From assembly GCF_032854445.1 (NCBI RefSeq), contig NC_088295.1, positions 66,075,249 to 66,139,248 on the forward strand: DNA of 64,000 bases, given 5' to 3'. The notes under the pieces were generated by a model. That model worked only from the letters and a program-made list of their open reading frames with translations. It was not told the origin of the DNA and did not search any database. This document shows positions 35,866-45,327 of this stretch, piece by piece (the first letter of the stretch is position 1; each line of letters starts with the position of its first letter). The translations under genes and the position numbers were made by a program. The stretch comes from Liolophura sinensis. Lineage: Eukaryota > Mollusca > Polyplacophora > Chitonida > Chitonidae.

Positions 35866-38800
35866 CTGAAACACATAAACAGATATCATGACACAATGGG
35901 CTCTGAGTAGGCCTTTCTATACTGAATATTAAAGAAGAAACGAACAGTTACTCACAGGTATGCTTGCCTTGAGTAATTCCAGACCAGTCTAATGCATGGT
36001 AAACAACATCACCACATTTCTGTTGTTTGTTTTTTTCGGATTTAGTTAAAGTGTTACTATTTAAGCCTTTACATGAACAGTTAGTATAAAACTCTAACTC
36101 ATGTAAATTGACAAGGGGCCAGATTTCACTGGTTACGTGCCAACTATCACACTGTCGTCGCGGCATTGGTTTTACTCTCCACACCTTTATATTATACCTG
36201 TATATAGAAAATTTCAATGCATAAAATAATGATTATGTTTACAATTCCAAACAAACATATATCACAAGTGAGATCAGTTTTTAGGTGATTGGACATAACA
36301 CTACTGGGCTGTAAGCCTCTACTGCTCTGGGTATAAAACCAGCTAAGTTTGGACTCCCATAATGAAAAAACAGACCAGCGGACATGGGATATCAATCAAA
36401 AAATAGAGACATTACAACTGGCCACAAACAAGACTTTCCTTAGACCCTGTGTGTATCTTTTGCTCGACTCCATACTTTCACCCTTAGACACAAGACCCTC
36501 TGCTGGGTTAAGTCAAATTCAGTACGCTTATTTGCTGGAAGGCCGTGGCACTTTTCTTTCCCTCACCCCATGACAGATCACAAGTCTTGATACTGTCACA
36601 TGGTCAATGACTACCTCCTTATATTTTTTAGCATGTCGTATATTTCTCTCAAGAAAAATTTGGAAGAATTTTTGAGTCACTATGTGTTAACGAAAGAGAC
36701 ATAAAACTATTGTACACAAGAAAACAGAGACTGTGCATTAGTAAGACTTACCGCTTTGCTCAGCTGTCGCCAGCAATCCACCCAGCCCCTGTATATGGGC
36801 ATGTTGGGAGGGGAAGCCGCCACTAAGCTGAAACCGAAAAATCAAACCAATATTTAAGATGCAGTAACTGGAAATGTTTTGCTTACAACCTTACTATACA
36901 TGGTATAATATGTATGTATCATCATAAAAGCCCACATGCAGTATGCGACAAGAATGAGTATGACCTACCCTTGTCTGCATTAATTTTACAAAAACCGTTA
37001 TAGATATGTGAAACCTTATGGGCCAAACCACCATAATGCCAGAAGTGAAATACTCTTGAGCATAAAATACCACCAAAATAAATAAATATTTAAATCAATC
37101 ATATATGATTACCCTAATTCTTCAACCTTTTCAGCCGTTCTACAACCAATATTTTGCAACAGTTGAGAGAACTATGAGGTGCAGAGAATAAATAACAGTT
37201 TTATGAAGCTTAGATCTTTAATGACGTGAACAAACCATATTTAGCGTCATTTTCATAATAATTGTATGCATAAATTCCGCTGAAAAAAATGCACTAGTGG
37301 TTGAAAGGGTTGAAGATTTACAATTTATGTACATGTCTTTATAGGAATCTATTAGGCAAACCCAATGCAGCAAAAAATGCACATAGCTACAAATATCTAT
37401 GTTTACTAATCTCTTTGGTGCTTCTACCTATATGATATGGGTCAGGGTTATGGTCGAGTAAACTGGGCAAGTCTGGGGCATCAAAGCACATTCCAAGTAA
37501 TCTGAAAAACCTCCAGACAAAGCATCACCCACACCGATAAGGCATATGTGAGTTCCACAGAATTCTTGTGAGGAGCCACTAGACTTAGCGAGTGAGCGGT
37601 AACAGACTGTAAGAAGACCTGTAGCTTTATGCTGTACCTGCACTCACCAGTTACGTATTAACATCAGGAGATAAATCCTCCTCCTACCTTCTGCATGTGT
37701 CTAAAAAGTACCAGATAATTTTAATGTTGTGATGGGTTGATATATAAACTTAAAAAAAAAAAAAAAAAATTCTCTCGTCCATGCAAATTCAAACTACTAT
37801 AATTCTTCACTATGTTCAACCTTTTCGCATGTTGGCAAGGTGTTTATTTAAGCATATTCTGAGAGCATTATTCAGCGTAGACTGATAAAATTATACTTTT
37901 TGTGAAGCCCTGAAATTGACCAACCCAACCAAAGTAGTTTTGTCTCAAAAATTTAATAAAAAAGGTGCATAAACTGCACTGAAAGTTGCTCTTTTATATG
38001 TGAAAAGGTTAAAGAATTAGGGTAGAATGACATCCCTTAAATCCGTTAAATCAAACTCGCAAAATGCTATAGCTCTTGTGAGATTTCCACGGAACTCAGA
38101 CAGGACTTATTGGAAATCGAAACCACCAGGAACACTATCATTTCAGTCCAGCACTAGAGAAGTCATCATAAAACATGAATGGCAAAGTGCAGACGTCACT
38201 TACCCACTGCCATTGACAGCCATCAGGTTGCTGACCAGTGTGAATGGGTAAGTTATATGGGTAACAATCAACTGCAATAAAAACAAGTTTTACATAGATT
38301 ACATTACGGCTAATTTTATATCAACAAAGTACATACATGTACCACGTCATCAATCAGTATGAAGTCAGAGGGACTTAATTTACGGCTGAAAAAAAAATTA
38401 TGTTTTGACACCAAAGTAGCTCTTTAAAAAGTGAACCTTTTTATTTCTGTGATTTTGTATAACCAAGAGATCGCAATGAAAGTAAAGAAAAATGTGCTCA
38501 TCAAGAAAACTAAAAACACTACCATGTTATCAAGTTTGACCCAGCAAATGCAAGTTATGTCTTCTTATCATATAAACTGAAGAGTGTAGGGTAAGAGAGA
38601 GGCCACAGTGTATATTCTATTTCTCTAATATGTCATATCTCATGGTCTCAAAAGAAAAGGTAAAAAAGATGATTTATACAGAATATCCTACCACTTAAAG
38701 GCAAAAATGGCTGCGCCCCGTTTGGGTCTGCTTCATCTTCCATTTTAATAATGAAAACTACATTCTTTGGTTTTCTTTTTCTGAATTTCAGAGGCAAAAT

Positions 38801-41800
38801 AAAAATGATAAATTTCAACTTTAACACTACTGTAAACCTGGCCATTCATATTTGCTTACAAATAACCTATATTTTGATTGTGTGAATCTTACCCCACATG
38901 CTGCTCCAGTGTAGGTCTGCATACCCTAGAAACAGAGGGAAATGGAAATGATTCAGTAACCCTGAATAAGCCAAAAAGCACTTCAATACTCAAGAAAACA
39001 TCGACATAACAAAGAAAACATAGCTTCTCGCGACAAAATCACAAAGACAGACAGGCAGGTTGTCTCCAGTTTTAAAAGGATATATAACAATACTTCTGTA
39101 AATATGAGTTCTTTCCAGCAGGCCAATCTAACAATTTTAAATGGTATACACACCTTCTAATTTCTTCTAATTTTTGGAACGCCTTGTATGCTATTTTTAG
39201 TAAACAAACATGACAATGTAGCAAGAATATTTAGATTTTTTTTACGTGGTTAATCTATTTAATGAACAACATATTCATATCTTTACTTTCTCAAAATACT
39301 GGGAGAGAAATGATTCTTTGCTTTCAGCTCTACTAATATCTCACCTATGAATTAGATAATTAATTGTTCCTACAGTTTGTAATACATTTTCTGAAGACTA
39401 CATCATAGTACTCTGTAGAGTTTTACAAGTTTGATAATACATGTACTTCAAACTTTTCGGAAATATCAAGAAAACTTTCAATGTTCATTTACATTATTGA
39501 AAAATGTATTTTAGATTTCACCAACAACACCCATTACTGTAATTCTTCAACCTTTCCGGATGTTTGTAAGGTTTTCATTTAAACATATCCTGAGGGCATT
39601 ATTCTGTGTAGACTAATAAAATTGTACTTTTTACAGCCCTGAAATTGGGAAAAGCAACCAGTGCAGTTATGTTTCCAATATCAAAATAAAAAATGGTGCT
39701 GTAAGGTGCTCTTTCATATGCAAAATGTTGATGAAATAGGGAACTAAAAAAAATTAAGCCCACTTCAAAAATTCATGGAAATAATGGACTTTTACACTCA
39801 AAAGAAAATGATCAATCCACTTGTTAAGACCTATACTTGAACAGAGGTCATTCAACCCTAGAATCCTATGTGTATGAATACTAATGACTGTACCAAACAA
39901 CCCACCTTATCCTCCACCAGGTAAGTGTTGATGATATGAGACAAGATGTTTGCCAGCCAAACTGTGAGTGCTTCACCGATGAGTCGTGGGACCAGGCCAC
40001 TAAAAAAATACAATCATCAGTCAGAGTTCCAGTCAAAAGTCACATCCATACATCCCAATCTATTTGTCAGTGAACACTTGCATCAATGTTGCTTGCTTAT
40101 TATGCAATCAAAGTTAATTATACATCATATTTTAAATGATCATTTGGTGGTCATTGTATGTGTGCATACAATACTAAAACATTAAATGCAATCAGTGCAA
40201 TTTTATATGAAACTTGATTATGGAAGTAAAACTTAAGCTGAATGGTTTACCTAATTTCAGGGATTCTGATAAAAAGTACACAAACCTCACACTGCAAGCT
40301 GCAGAGCAAGGGGAGACAACCTATTTGTTAATAACATAGATATGTGAGAGCCAAATACATAAATACCGAGCTATAAATTAAGCTGATCAATCACATGCTT
40401 ACGCAAAAAATCCCATGATTCCATCGTTCTCATAAATCTCTCCAATGGCGGACAAAAAATTGCTGAAACAGAAAAAAAGTCAAACTGAATACCTTAGCCA
40501 TGAATAAAAGTTGGTCTTCTCTACAATTCCATTCTCCAGTATTTCAATTTGCAGACACACTTATAAAAACTGGAAAAATAGTGCATAATTTAAAAAAAAA
40601 ACATATACATACGAGTATCTTGTTTCTCCACCCACAAACTGAGCCATGCTTCGCAGCATTATCACTGAAAGTGAGAGGAAAGAATTTGATATTGATTGAA
40701 AATTTTTACAAAAGGCGATATTTATCAAATTGCAAGGGTTTAAAACTACAAACTCAGAATAGGAAAGAACTCAAATGGTGGATGCTACATTGTACTAGAG
40801 CAGTAAAGAATCAGTGTACAAATTTCCTGAAACAAAGATTTTAACTGTAACTGTCTTTGAATTTTTTTTTATAAATATGGGACCTGGGGCTGATTGCACA
40901 AAGTCATGCCTGACTTAAGTCAAAATTAAAAGCCTTTCCGCAATGCTAAGTTTTGGCACTGACAGTTGAATTTGAACAAACATCTGGCTTAAGATAACTC
41001 TGATGAGGTGGACAAACTTTTATTCGATAAAACCGAAAAATAAGCTTTAATACTGTAGTTAAAATTATTGCTTAAGTCAGAAATGTCTTTATGAATACGG
41101 TCCCCAGGAATACATTCATGCATTATATGAACATGCTGACAGGAAATAGTATTTAATGATTTATTCTGTGTTTTATCTGTTATCTTTATTTAATTGCTCT
41201 TTAATGCCATACCCAAGAATTTGTCACTTGTATGAGGACAGTAAGTGTTATGAGTGGAGGAAACTGGCAAGTTTCCTTCACAATGTACATATATTTCGGA
41301 TAAACCTTAAAACAAAAAACAAAAAAATCTTCACCATTTATAGGCTGGCAAGCAATTGTTCCCATGCACTTGATTAATGTCTCTCTGGAAGTCTGAAACA
41401 AAACTCATGCTCATTAATAACTTAGCCTAATACCGACATAACAAACTAAGGACATCCATATAGCAGGACCCAATTTCATAAAGCAATATGAGCCTGTTAA
41501 CATAGCCAACGGTCGTGACCTTTTTGCAAACACCTTGCCCTGTTACAGCCAGAAATATAAGGAAGTATAATCCCTAAAATAATGCAATAATACTTTTTAA
41601 TGCTAAAATCACTTTAAATGACTTTAAACTTTAAAATGACTGTAAGTACATGTATATATGTGTCCGTGATTGGGGTTTTACATCACACTTAACCATTTTT
41701 CAGTCATATGACTACAAGGAGCCATTAGATGTGTGCACATATATTGTGTTTTCTTGTGGCTGGATGAGTCCATTCTGCCATAGTGCCGTCGCCAATTGGT

Positions 41801-44800
41801 TTCAAAATTACTGTAATTTTGCACACAGCGAGAATGACAAAATACCTAGTTTATGGATGTAGATTATAATTGTGTATATACCGTTATGCAAAGCGCTTTG
41901 ATGGACACCATGAAATCACCGGAGTCTCTATTAGGGTCTGCTCGGGGCTCGTCCAAGGGGAATGACTGCAGATTAAAGAAACAAAACATGACACATGCAT
42001 ATGTGGTTCCCATGCCAAACTGCTGACAGTGTTGGAAATTATCAATAAATAAAGGTAGAAACTTTGGCTCGGCCACTGTCGGTTTCAGACTAAACTTACT
42101 TCATAACCAACTGTCAATAACGAGAAGACAACACTAGACCAAATTACTATGTACATAAAAGTGTATAATTTATTATTTTCATGATGTTGGGTAACAGACA
42201 TATCACAGTTCAGAGGAAGGAAAATTGCACACATTATGAAAATCAAAGCGCTGGGATGTTATCAATTTTAACCGATGAGACTGTTTCCCATGACATTACC
42301 TGAACCCGGCTTTGCCCATTAACCACATCAACCACGTGCTTGGGGGACAAGTCATGCGGCATCTTATTTCCGGCCTCTCTAAACATGGCTTATCCTATGG
42401 CCTCATCACAATTCCAGTTAATTTACAGAGTTACCCAGCATGTTACAACAAAATGGCTGTGCACATTTTGTTTTCTTGCCAACCTGCTTCCGTAATAACT
42501 AAGGTTAAATTATTTGTTGTCTTTTCTTTTAATTATTTGACTGAGACAACTAAAGATATTTTGTTTTCCCCATGCAAATGGGTATTGAAAGATATTTAAA
42601 AATACTGCCTACAAATTACACATGTGTAAGATTGAATATAGTTTTAAAAACTATATATGCCCTGTCCTATCTTCTAGACACAGTGCTGGCTGAATCAACA
42701 GATAACACGGCTGCTAAGTCACTTTTCTAAACAGCATGTCTTAAATTAGTTGCTCCTTGATGTCTGAATACCGTTAGTTGTATTGTTAGTCTCACCTCAG
42801 CCACAGCTGACTGGACAGCCCCTGTGACAAATCCACCCAGGAATTTGGGCACAGCTCCTCTGTACATGCCCAGGAACCCATCAGTAGCTCGGATGTGTCC
42901 AACTGTAAACAGGCAAGCAGTAAAGCATTTTAAACTAGTTCAAACAGAGCCACCAACAAATAAATGGGCCTTGCACCTACCCTCTTCCTTAATTTTAAAG
43001 ATATACAATCTTAGGCTTTTATAATTTTATACTGTACAGCTTATTCATAGAAATTTGCTCAATTAAGCCAAAACTGTTTGTAGAGGCAAAGGGAGATAAC
43101 TTCATGTTCACTAAATACAGTGACCAATGAAAAAATTTTGACACATGCTAGGCATAGTAAGGTTGATGTAAAATCATTTGCCAGGTGTTTATTCAGGCAT
43201 GTTCTGAAGTAATTATTCTGTACACACAAATAAAATTATTATTTTTGCTAAGCCATTAATTTGGCCAACCCAACTAATGTACTTTTATCTCCGAATCATA
43301 AATGCGCATAAATTGTGCTGAAAGTTGCTCTTTCATAAGCAAAGTGGTGGAGGAATTGGGGTAGTATAACAACTATAAATGACAATGATATATAACAAAA
43401 AGCATAAAACATACCCCTTTATTTTCAATAATCATGCGCAGTAAAACTGCGGTGTAAATACATAAGTGTTCACAATGCTGAAACCTCTCTGGTTCATCAT
43501 CAGCCCACATTTTTATAATGAAATGTAGTTTTAAATTAAAGGTCCACAAAATTAAGTGGCTCTCGTGTGCCCAAATAGATGTAATCTAAAAACCTGTGCA
43601 CAACGCCAATGGACTGATGCTAATCTACAATAAATCAAGTTACAAAACATTTATCCAATCAGACTTACTGTATCTGAAGACATTTGGGTAGATAAGCTTG
43701 TCTCTTCCAAATATACTCTTGGTGGGGTAGGGAGGCAAAGGTTCGTGCCCTAACTGAAAAGGGATCAGTTAAAATTAGACAGGACTTACACATATATGCA
43801 TGTGATGTAAATATATATATTTTGCAACCATGGTAAGAATTATGATTTCAGCAGTCTGGATTGTGATAATACAACCTATTTCGTCATGACCAATTAAACT
43901 AAACATAAAGCCATAAAGAGATGGGCTCCAACATGTGACATTAGTGGTTGATGATGGGGCCCTTGCTGGCTTAACAGGAACAGTACTGCTCAAGCAGCAT
44001 TTGTTCACCCTTGTGAACAAATGTATCAATGCAGTCCATGTTTGTAGCTGCCAAAACTACAGTACCTGTGCAAAAAAAAAAACATGTTCTTTTCCAGGTC
44101 CTTCACGGTCGCATTATGTAGACTGACACAAATGGCAATGAAAATATTGTAGTTTTCAGTGAGCTTTCAATGTCAGTGCTCAAGTTTCATTTCAGAAATG
44201 TAGGTCTCCTGACTCTTGAAAGTGATGTCAATGGCAAACCATTTGATGGTGAACAATTGGGTACCACCAAAGTTTTTACAACTGATATGACCACAAGACT
44301 GTGAGTTAATTAGTTTCATCAGTTAGGGTAGTATATTAAGAAGACTTTGATAGCCGTGAATGATAAATGAAGTGGGAAGTTTGCACCATGTGTTTATGAG
44401 AGACAGGAATGGACTTGGTGTTCATACACTGAAAGTCAGAATTTTAAAATGACTTAAATTCATATTGGATATTTAACATATCCATCAAGATGGACTATCC
44501 TTGAAAAAGGTGGTGTGTTAAAATCCAGTTCCAGCGGAACAGCTGCTACAATGAGTTAGGTCTGTGCTGGGGTGTTATTGCAGTGGTGTTAGGGGGGTCA
44601 CCTTTTTTTTTTAGCTCTGCCCACCCATAAACTTAACAATAACAGCTGTCATGCAAGCGAACCATTTTTGAGTTTAATTAAAGAAGTAAATAACAAATGG
44701 ATACATGATAAACATTACTGATGACTACTGCTCGTAATGGAGCTCGTAAACTTTGATATTCTCTTTCTCCTCCGTTGCTTCCCGACCTCTGTGACAAATG

Positions 44801-45179
44801 AAAAGACGGCCTCAACTTCGTGATCATCCCACTTAACACCCCACGCGGTAAAGAGCGAGCTAAATATGCTAGACCCCTTTCTTTTGAACCGAAGTGGAAA
44901 CATGGTTGTCAAAGAGAGAGTACTGATTCGCCACGAAATGTCATTGAACGACGGACAGGCTTTGTGTCAAAAAGGGGTCAATTTTCGTGTCTAATTAAGT
45001 GTCAGCGATTACTACTTAGATGCAAGTCATCACTCCACAATGGCAGTATGAACACAATAAATACAACGGGTTAATCTTTGTTTATCAACCTGAATCAAAA
45101 CTTTTGCGTAGCCCAGAGGGTGGAACACAGTCGACAACACGGCCCCGCTGCAAAATTGGAAAGCACTCATCGCCGCCAT
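35761..45179 (-). CDS. MTCH2-like mitochondrial carrier homologue, 11 coding exons found
   Basis: The coding exons, in transcript order on the minus strand, are 45179-45090, 43753-43669, 42902-42796, 41965-41882, 40664-40613, 40462-40403, 39999-39906, 38925-38893, 38271-38204, 36827-36752 and 35865-35761. All have AG/GT splice sites. Phases agree at every junction except exon 4 to exon 5, where an exon of length 3n+1 (about 15 codons) seems to be missing. The translation follows vertebrate MTCH2 from end to end: start 'MAAMSAFQFCSGAVLSTV', then 'HEPLPP...IFGRDKL', 'LRSMAQFVGGETRY', 'GFFAGLVPRLIGEALTVWL', 'YPFTLVSNLMAVN', 'PPNMPIYRGWVDCW' and stop. The family is an atypical branch of SLC25 carriers in the outer mitochondrial membrane. 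MTCH2 is reported to insert tail-anchored proteins there and to bind tBID. Total length of about 300 residues with the missing exon matches the usual 303. Lys26 after HPLGYA corresponds to Lys25 of human MTCH2. The single-domain length and short N-terminus favour MTCH2 over the longer MTCH1, although invertebrates may have one gene for both. Confidence 0.93.
36098..36182. repeat. Dispersed repeat, copy B
   Basis: The sequence 'attgacaaggggccagattt', 'cactggttacgtgccaacta' and 'tcacactgtcgtcgcgg' parallels 4484-4590. It lies in the last intron of the MTCH2-like gene. Confidence 0.6.
36752..36827 (-). CDS. MTCH2-like exon 10
   Basis: Acceptor 'ggtttcag', donor GCG|GTAAGT. It encodes (G)LVAASPPNMPIYRGWVDCW and then 'RQLSKA' (76 nt, phase 0 out). 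It matches 'PPYSPIYTSWIDCW' of vertebrate MTCH2. Confidence 0.95.
37110..37320. mobile_element. MITE-like element, family A, copy 1
   Basis: Starts 'taccctaattcttcaacctt' and ends with an inverted, degenerate version ('aaagggttgaagatt'). It lies in the intron between exons 9 and 10. The interior is AT-rich and non-coding. Confidence 0.6.
37741..37770. repeat. Poly-A tract
   Basis: A run of about 17-18 A at about 37752-37769 inside the intron between exons 9 and 10, close to MITE-like copy 2. It could be the tail of a retroposed fragment, but no adjacent SINE head is visible. Confidence 0.7.
37796..38024. mobile_element. MITE-like element, family A, copy 2
   Basis: The left end is 'ctataattcttcac' and the right end 'aaaaggttaaagaattaggg', forming imperfect terminal inverted repeats of about 20 bp. 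The interior blocks 'tatttaagcatattctgaga', 'gcattattc' and 'gttgctctttta' are shared with copies 3 and 4. It lies about 180 bp from exon 9. Confidence 0.75.
38204..38271 (-). CDS. MTCH2-like exon 9
   Basis: Acceptor 'ttttattgcag', donor GG|GTAAGT. It encodes LIVTHITYPFTLVSNLMAVN and then GS plus two bases of a Gly codon (68 nt). The 'YPF-x-LVSNLMAVN' block is the strongest family signature in the gene. Confidence 0.97.
38893..38925 (-). CDS. MTCH2-like exon 8 (33-nt microexon)
   Basis: Acceptor 'ctctgtttctag', donor GGG|GTAAGA. It encodes the 11 codons GMQTYTGAACG, phase 0 on both sides, so it could be skipped without a frameshift. It aligns with the 'SYSQAVTGF' region. Confidence 0.9.
39536..39744. 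mobile_element. MITE-like element, family A, copy 3
   Basis: The left end is 'ctgtaattcttcaacctttc'. The interior 'catttaaacatatcctgagg', 'gcattattctgtgtagact' and 'ggtgctctttcatatgc' matches copy 2 in order. The right end is 'tgatgaaataggg'. It lies in the intron between exons 7 and 8. Confidence 0.75.
39906..39999 (-). CDS. MTCH2-like exon 7
   Basis: Acceptor 'gtatttttttag', donor AAG|GTGGGT. It encodes (A)GLVPRLIGEALTVWLANI and then 'LSHIINTYLVEDK' (94 nt, phase 0 out). The vertebrate GLVPRLLGD motif is retained with Glu in place of Asp, so the acidic residue in this intramembrane groove position is conserved. Confidence 0.95.
40403..40462 (-). CDS. MTCH2-like exon 6
   Basis: Acceptor 'ctgtttcag', donor GC|GTAAGC. 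It encodes (S)NFLSAIGEIYENDGIMGFF and two bases of an Ala codon (60 nt). It corresponds to the 'IYREEGILGFFAG' segment, the classic carrier-repeat signature position. Confidence 0.95.
40613..40664 (-). CDS. MTCH2-like exon 5 (RSMxQF motif)
   Basis: Acceptor 'cctctcactttcag', donor TC|GTATGT. It encodes (V)IMLRSMAQFVGGETRY and two bases of the next Ser codon (52 nt), matching 'VITLRSMVQFIGRESKY' of vertebrate MTCH2. Confidence 0.93.
40879..41108. mobile_element. MITE-like element, family B
   Basis: The left end contains 'ttgcacaaagtcatgcctga' and 'cttaagtc'. The right end contains 'gcttaagtcagaaatgtctt' and 'tatgaatacggtccc', its imperfect reverse complement. The outermost bases 'ggacc' and 'ggtcc' also pair. 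It is about 230 bp, non-coding, and lies in the intron between exons 4 and 5 of the MTCH2-like gene. Confidence 0.7.
41185..41290 (-). mobile_element. Degenerate SINE core
   Basis: The sequence 'tttatttaattgctctttaa', 'tgccatacccaagaatttgt', 'cacttgtatgaggac' and 'atgagtggaggaaactggca' follows the inverted SINE module order. It lies in the intron between exons 4 and 5. Confidence 0.5.
41466..41560. mobile_element. Fragment related to MITE family B
   Basis: The sequence 'ggacccaatttcataaagca' resembles the terminal repeat of the element at 40879-41108 ('ggaccgtattcataaagaca' when inverted). The rest is not recognisable. Confidence 0.35.
41670..41790 (-). mobile_element. SINE fragment, 'CAGTCATATGAC' family
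   Basis: The sequence 'ggggttttacatcacactta', 'accatttttcagtcatatga', 'ctacaaggagccattag' and 'gtgttttcttgtggctgga' matches the core of the nested SINE at 46673-47033. Confidence 0.7.
41882..41965 (-). CDS. MTCH2-like exon 4
   Basis: Acceptor 'tttctttaatctgcag'. The donor is probably ACG|GTATAT, which is acceptable but not strong. It encodes 28 codons, 'SFPLDEPRADPNRDSGDFMV' and then 'SIKALCIT'. This is the hydrophilic loop that is poorly conserved between phyla. The frame hits a stop seven codons into the intron, so an exon end near here is required. The next exon I recognise starts in phase 1, so at least one short exon is missing between them. Confidence 0.8.
42300..42386 (-). other. Orphan exon-like open segment in MTCH2-like intron 3
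   Basis: A minus-strand frame from ATG at 42386 to a good donor (CAG|GTAATG) at 42300 encodes 29 residues including 'LSPKHVVDVVNGQSRVQ'. The composition is protein-like and the GC content is above the surroundings. The upstream acceptor is poor, so it may be a first exon, a transposon fragment, or chance. Confidence 0.25.
42796..42902 (-). CDS. MTCH2-like exon 3
   Basis: Acceptor 'gtttacag', donor GAG|GTGAG. With the A from exon 2 it encodes 36 codons, 'IGHIRATDGFLGMYRGAVP' and then 'KFLGGFVTGAVQSAVAE', phase 0 out. It corresponds to the 'H-I-x-x-x-DG-x-x-GL-x-x-G' segment and second membrane helix. Confidence 0.95.
43150..43363. mobile_element. MITE-like element, family A, copy 4
   Basis: The interior 'ggtgtttattcaggcatgtt', 'taattattctgtacacac' and 'gctgaaagttgctctttcat', and the right end 'ggaggaattggggta', match copy 2 block by block. 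The left terminal repeat is decayed. It lies between exons 2 and 3. Confidence 0.7.
43669..43753 (-). CDS. MTCH2-like exon 2
   Basis: Acceptor 'cttttcag', donor A|GTAAGT. It encodes 28 codons, 'LGHEPLPPYPTKSIFGRDKL' and then 'IYPNVFRY', ending in phase 1. This matches the matrix-loop-like segment of MTCH2 (GYEPLPP...NIFGR in the vertebrate protein). Confidence 0.95.
44725..44788 (-). other. Possible alternative terminal exon in MTCH2-like intron 1
   Basis: A good acceptor ('cttttcatttgtcacag') precedes an in-phase frame that encodes 20 residues, 'GREATEEKEN...VYELHYEQ', and then TAG. The Glu/Lys-rich sequence looks like a protein C-terminus. The phase (2) does not join exon 1 (phase 0). It may belong to a different transcript, or be chance. 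Confidence 0.2.
45090..45179 (-). CDS. MTCH2-like exon 1 (start codon)
   Basis: Encodes 'MAAMSAFQFCSGAVLSTV' through 'KVLIQ' (30 codons, phase 0 out, donor CAG|GTTGAT). A second in-frame Met is at codon 4. The ATG lies inside AAGATGGCGGC, a YY1 site often found over start codons of housekeeping genes. The first transmembrane segment begins here, with a Pro-Leu-Gly-Tyr-Ala-Lys carrier-like signature. Confidence 0.93.
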
Positions 45180-45182
45180 CTT
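45172..45182 (-). promoter_or_regulatory. YY1-type site over the MTCH2-like start codon
   Basis: AAGATGGCGGC on the minus strand, matching the YY1 consensus with the ATG inside it. Such sites position transcription starts just upstream of short-leader housekeeping genes in animals, which implies a very short 5' UTR here. Confidence 0.5.
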
Positions 45183-45313
45183 GAGGATTTGCAGTGCATG
45201 TGTTATCTCCCCTTGGCTATTACGCAACACGAGTGGATCTACAGCCAGTGTAAAGTAAACAATAATGTAGGTTAGATAAAATATTGTCGGAGCTTAGCGG
45301 TTATAAAATTTGA

Positions 45314-45327
45314 GGGGGGGGGGGGGG
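45314..45327. repeat. Poly-G tract upstream of the MTCH2-like gene
   Basis: Fourteen consecutive G on the plus strand, about 135 bp upstream of the start codon, followed by 'aggggctgagg'. Another G-rich block lies at about 45518-45531. Both have quadruplex potential. Confidence 0.9.

Noticed and set aside
41480-41560. Candidate for the missing MTCH2-like exon
   Set aside because: It has an AG and a short open stretch, but the sequence is related to the MITE family B terminus and does not encode the expected HPFH loop.
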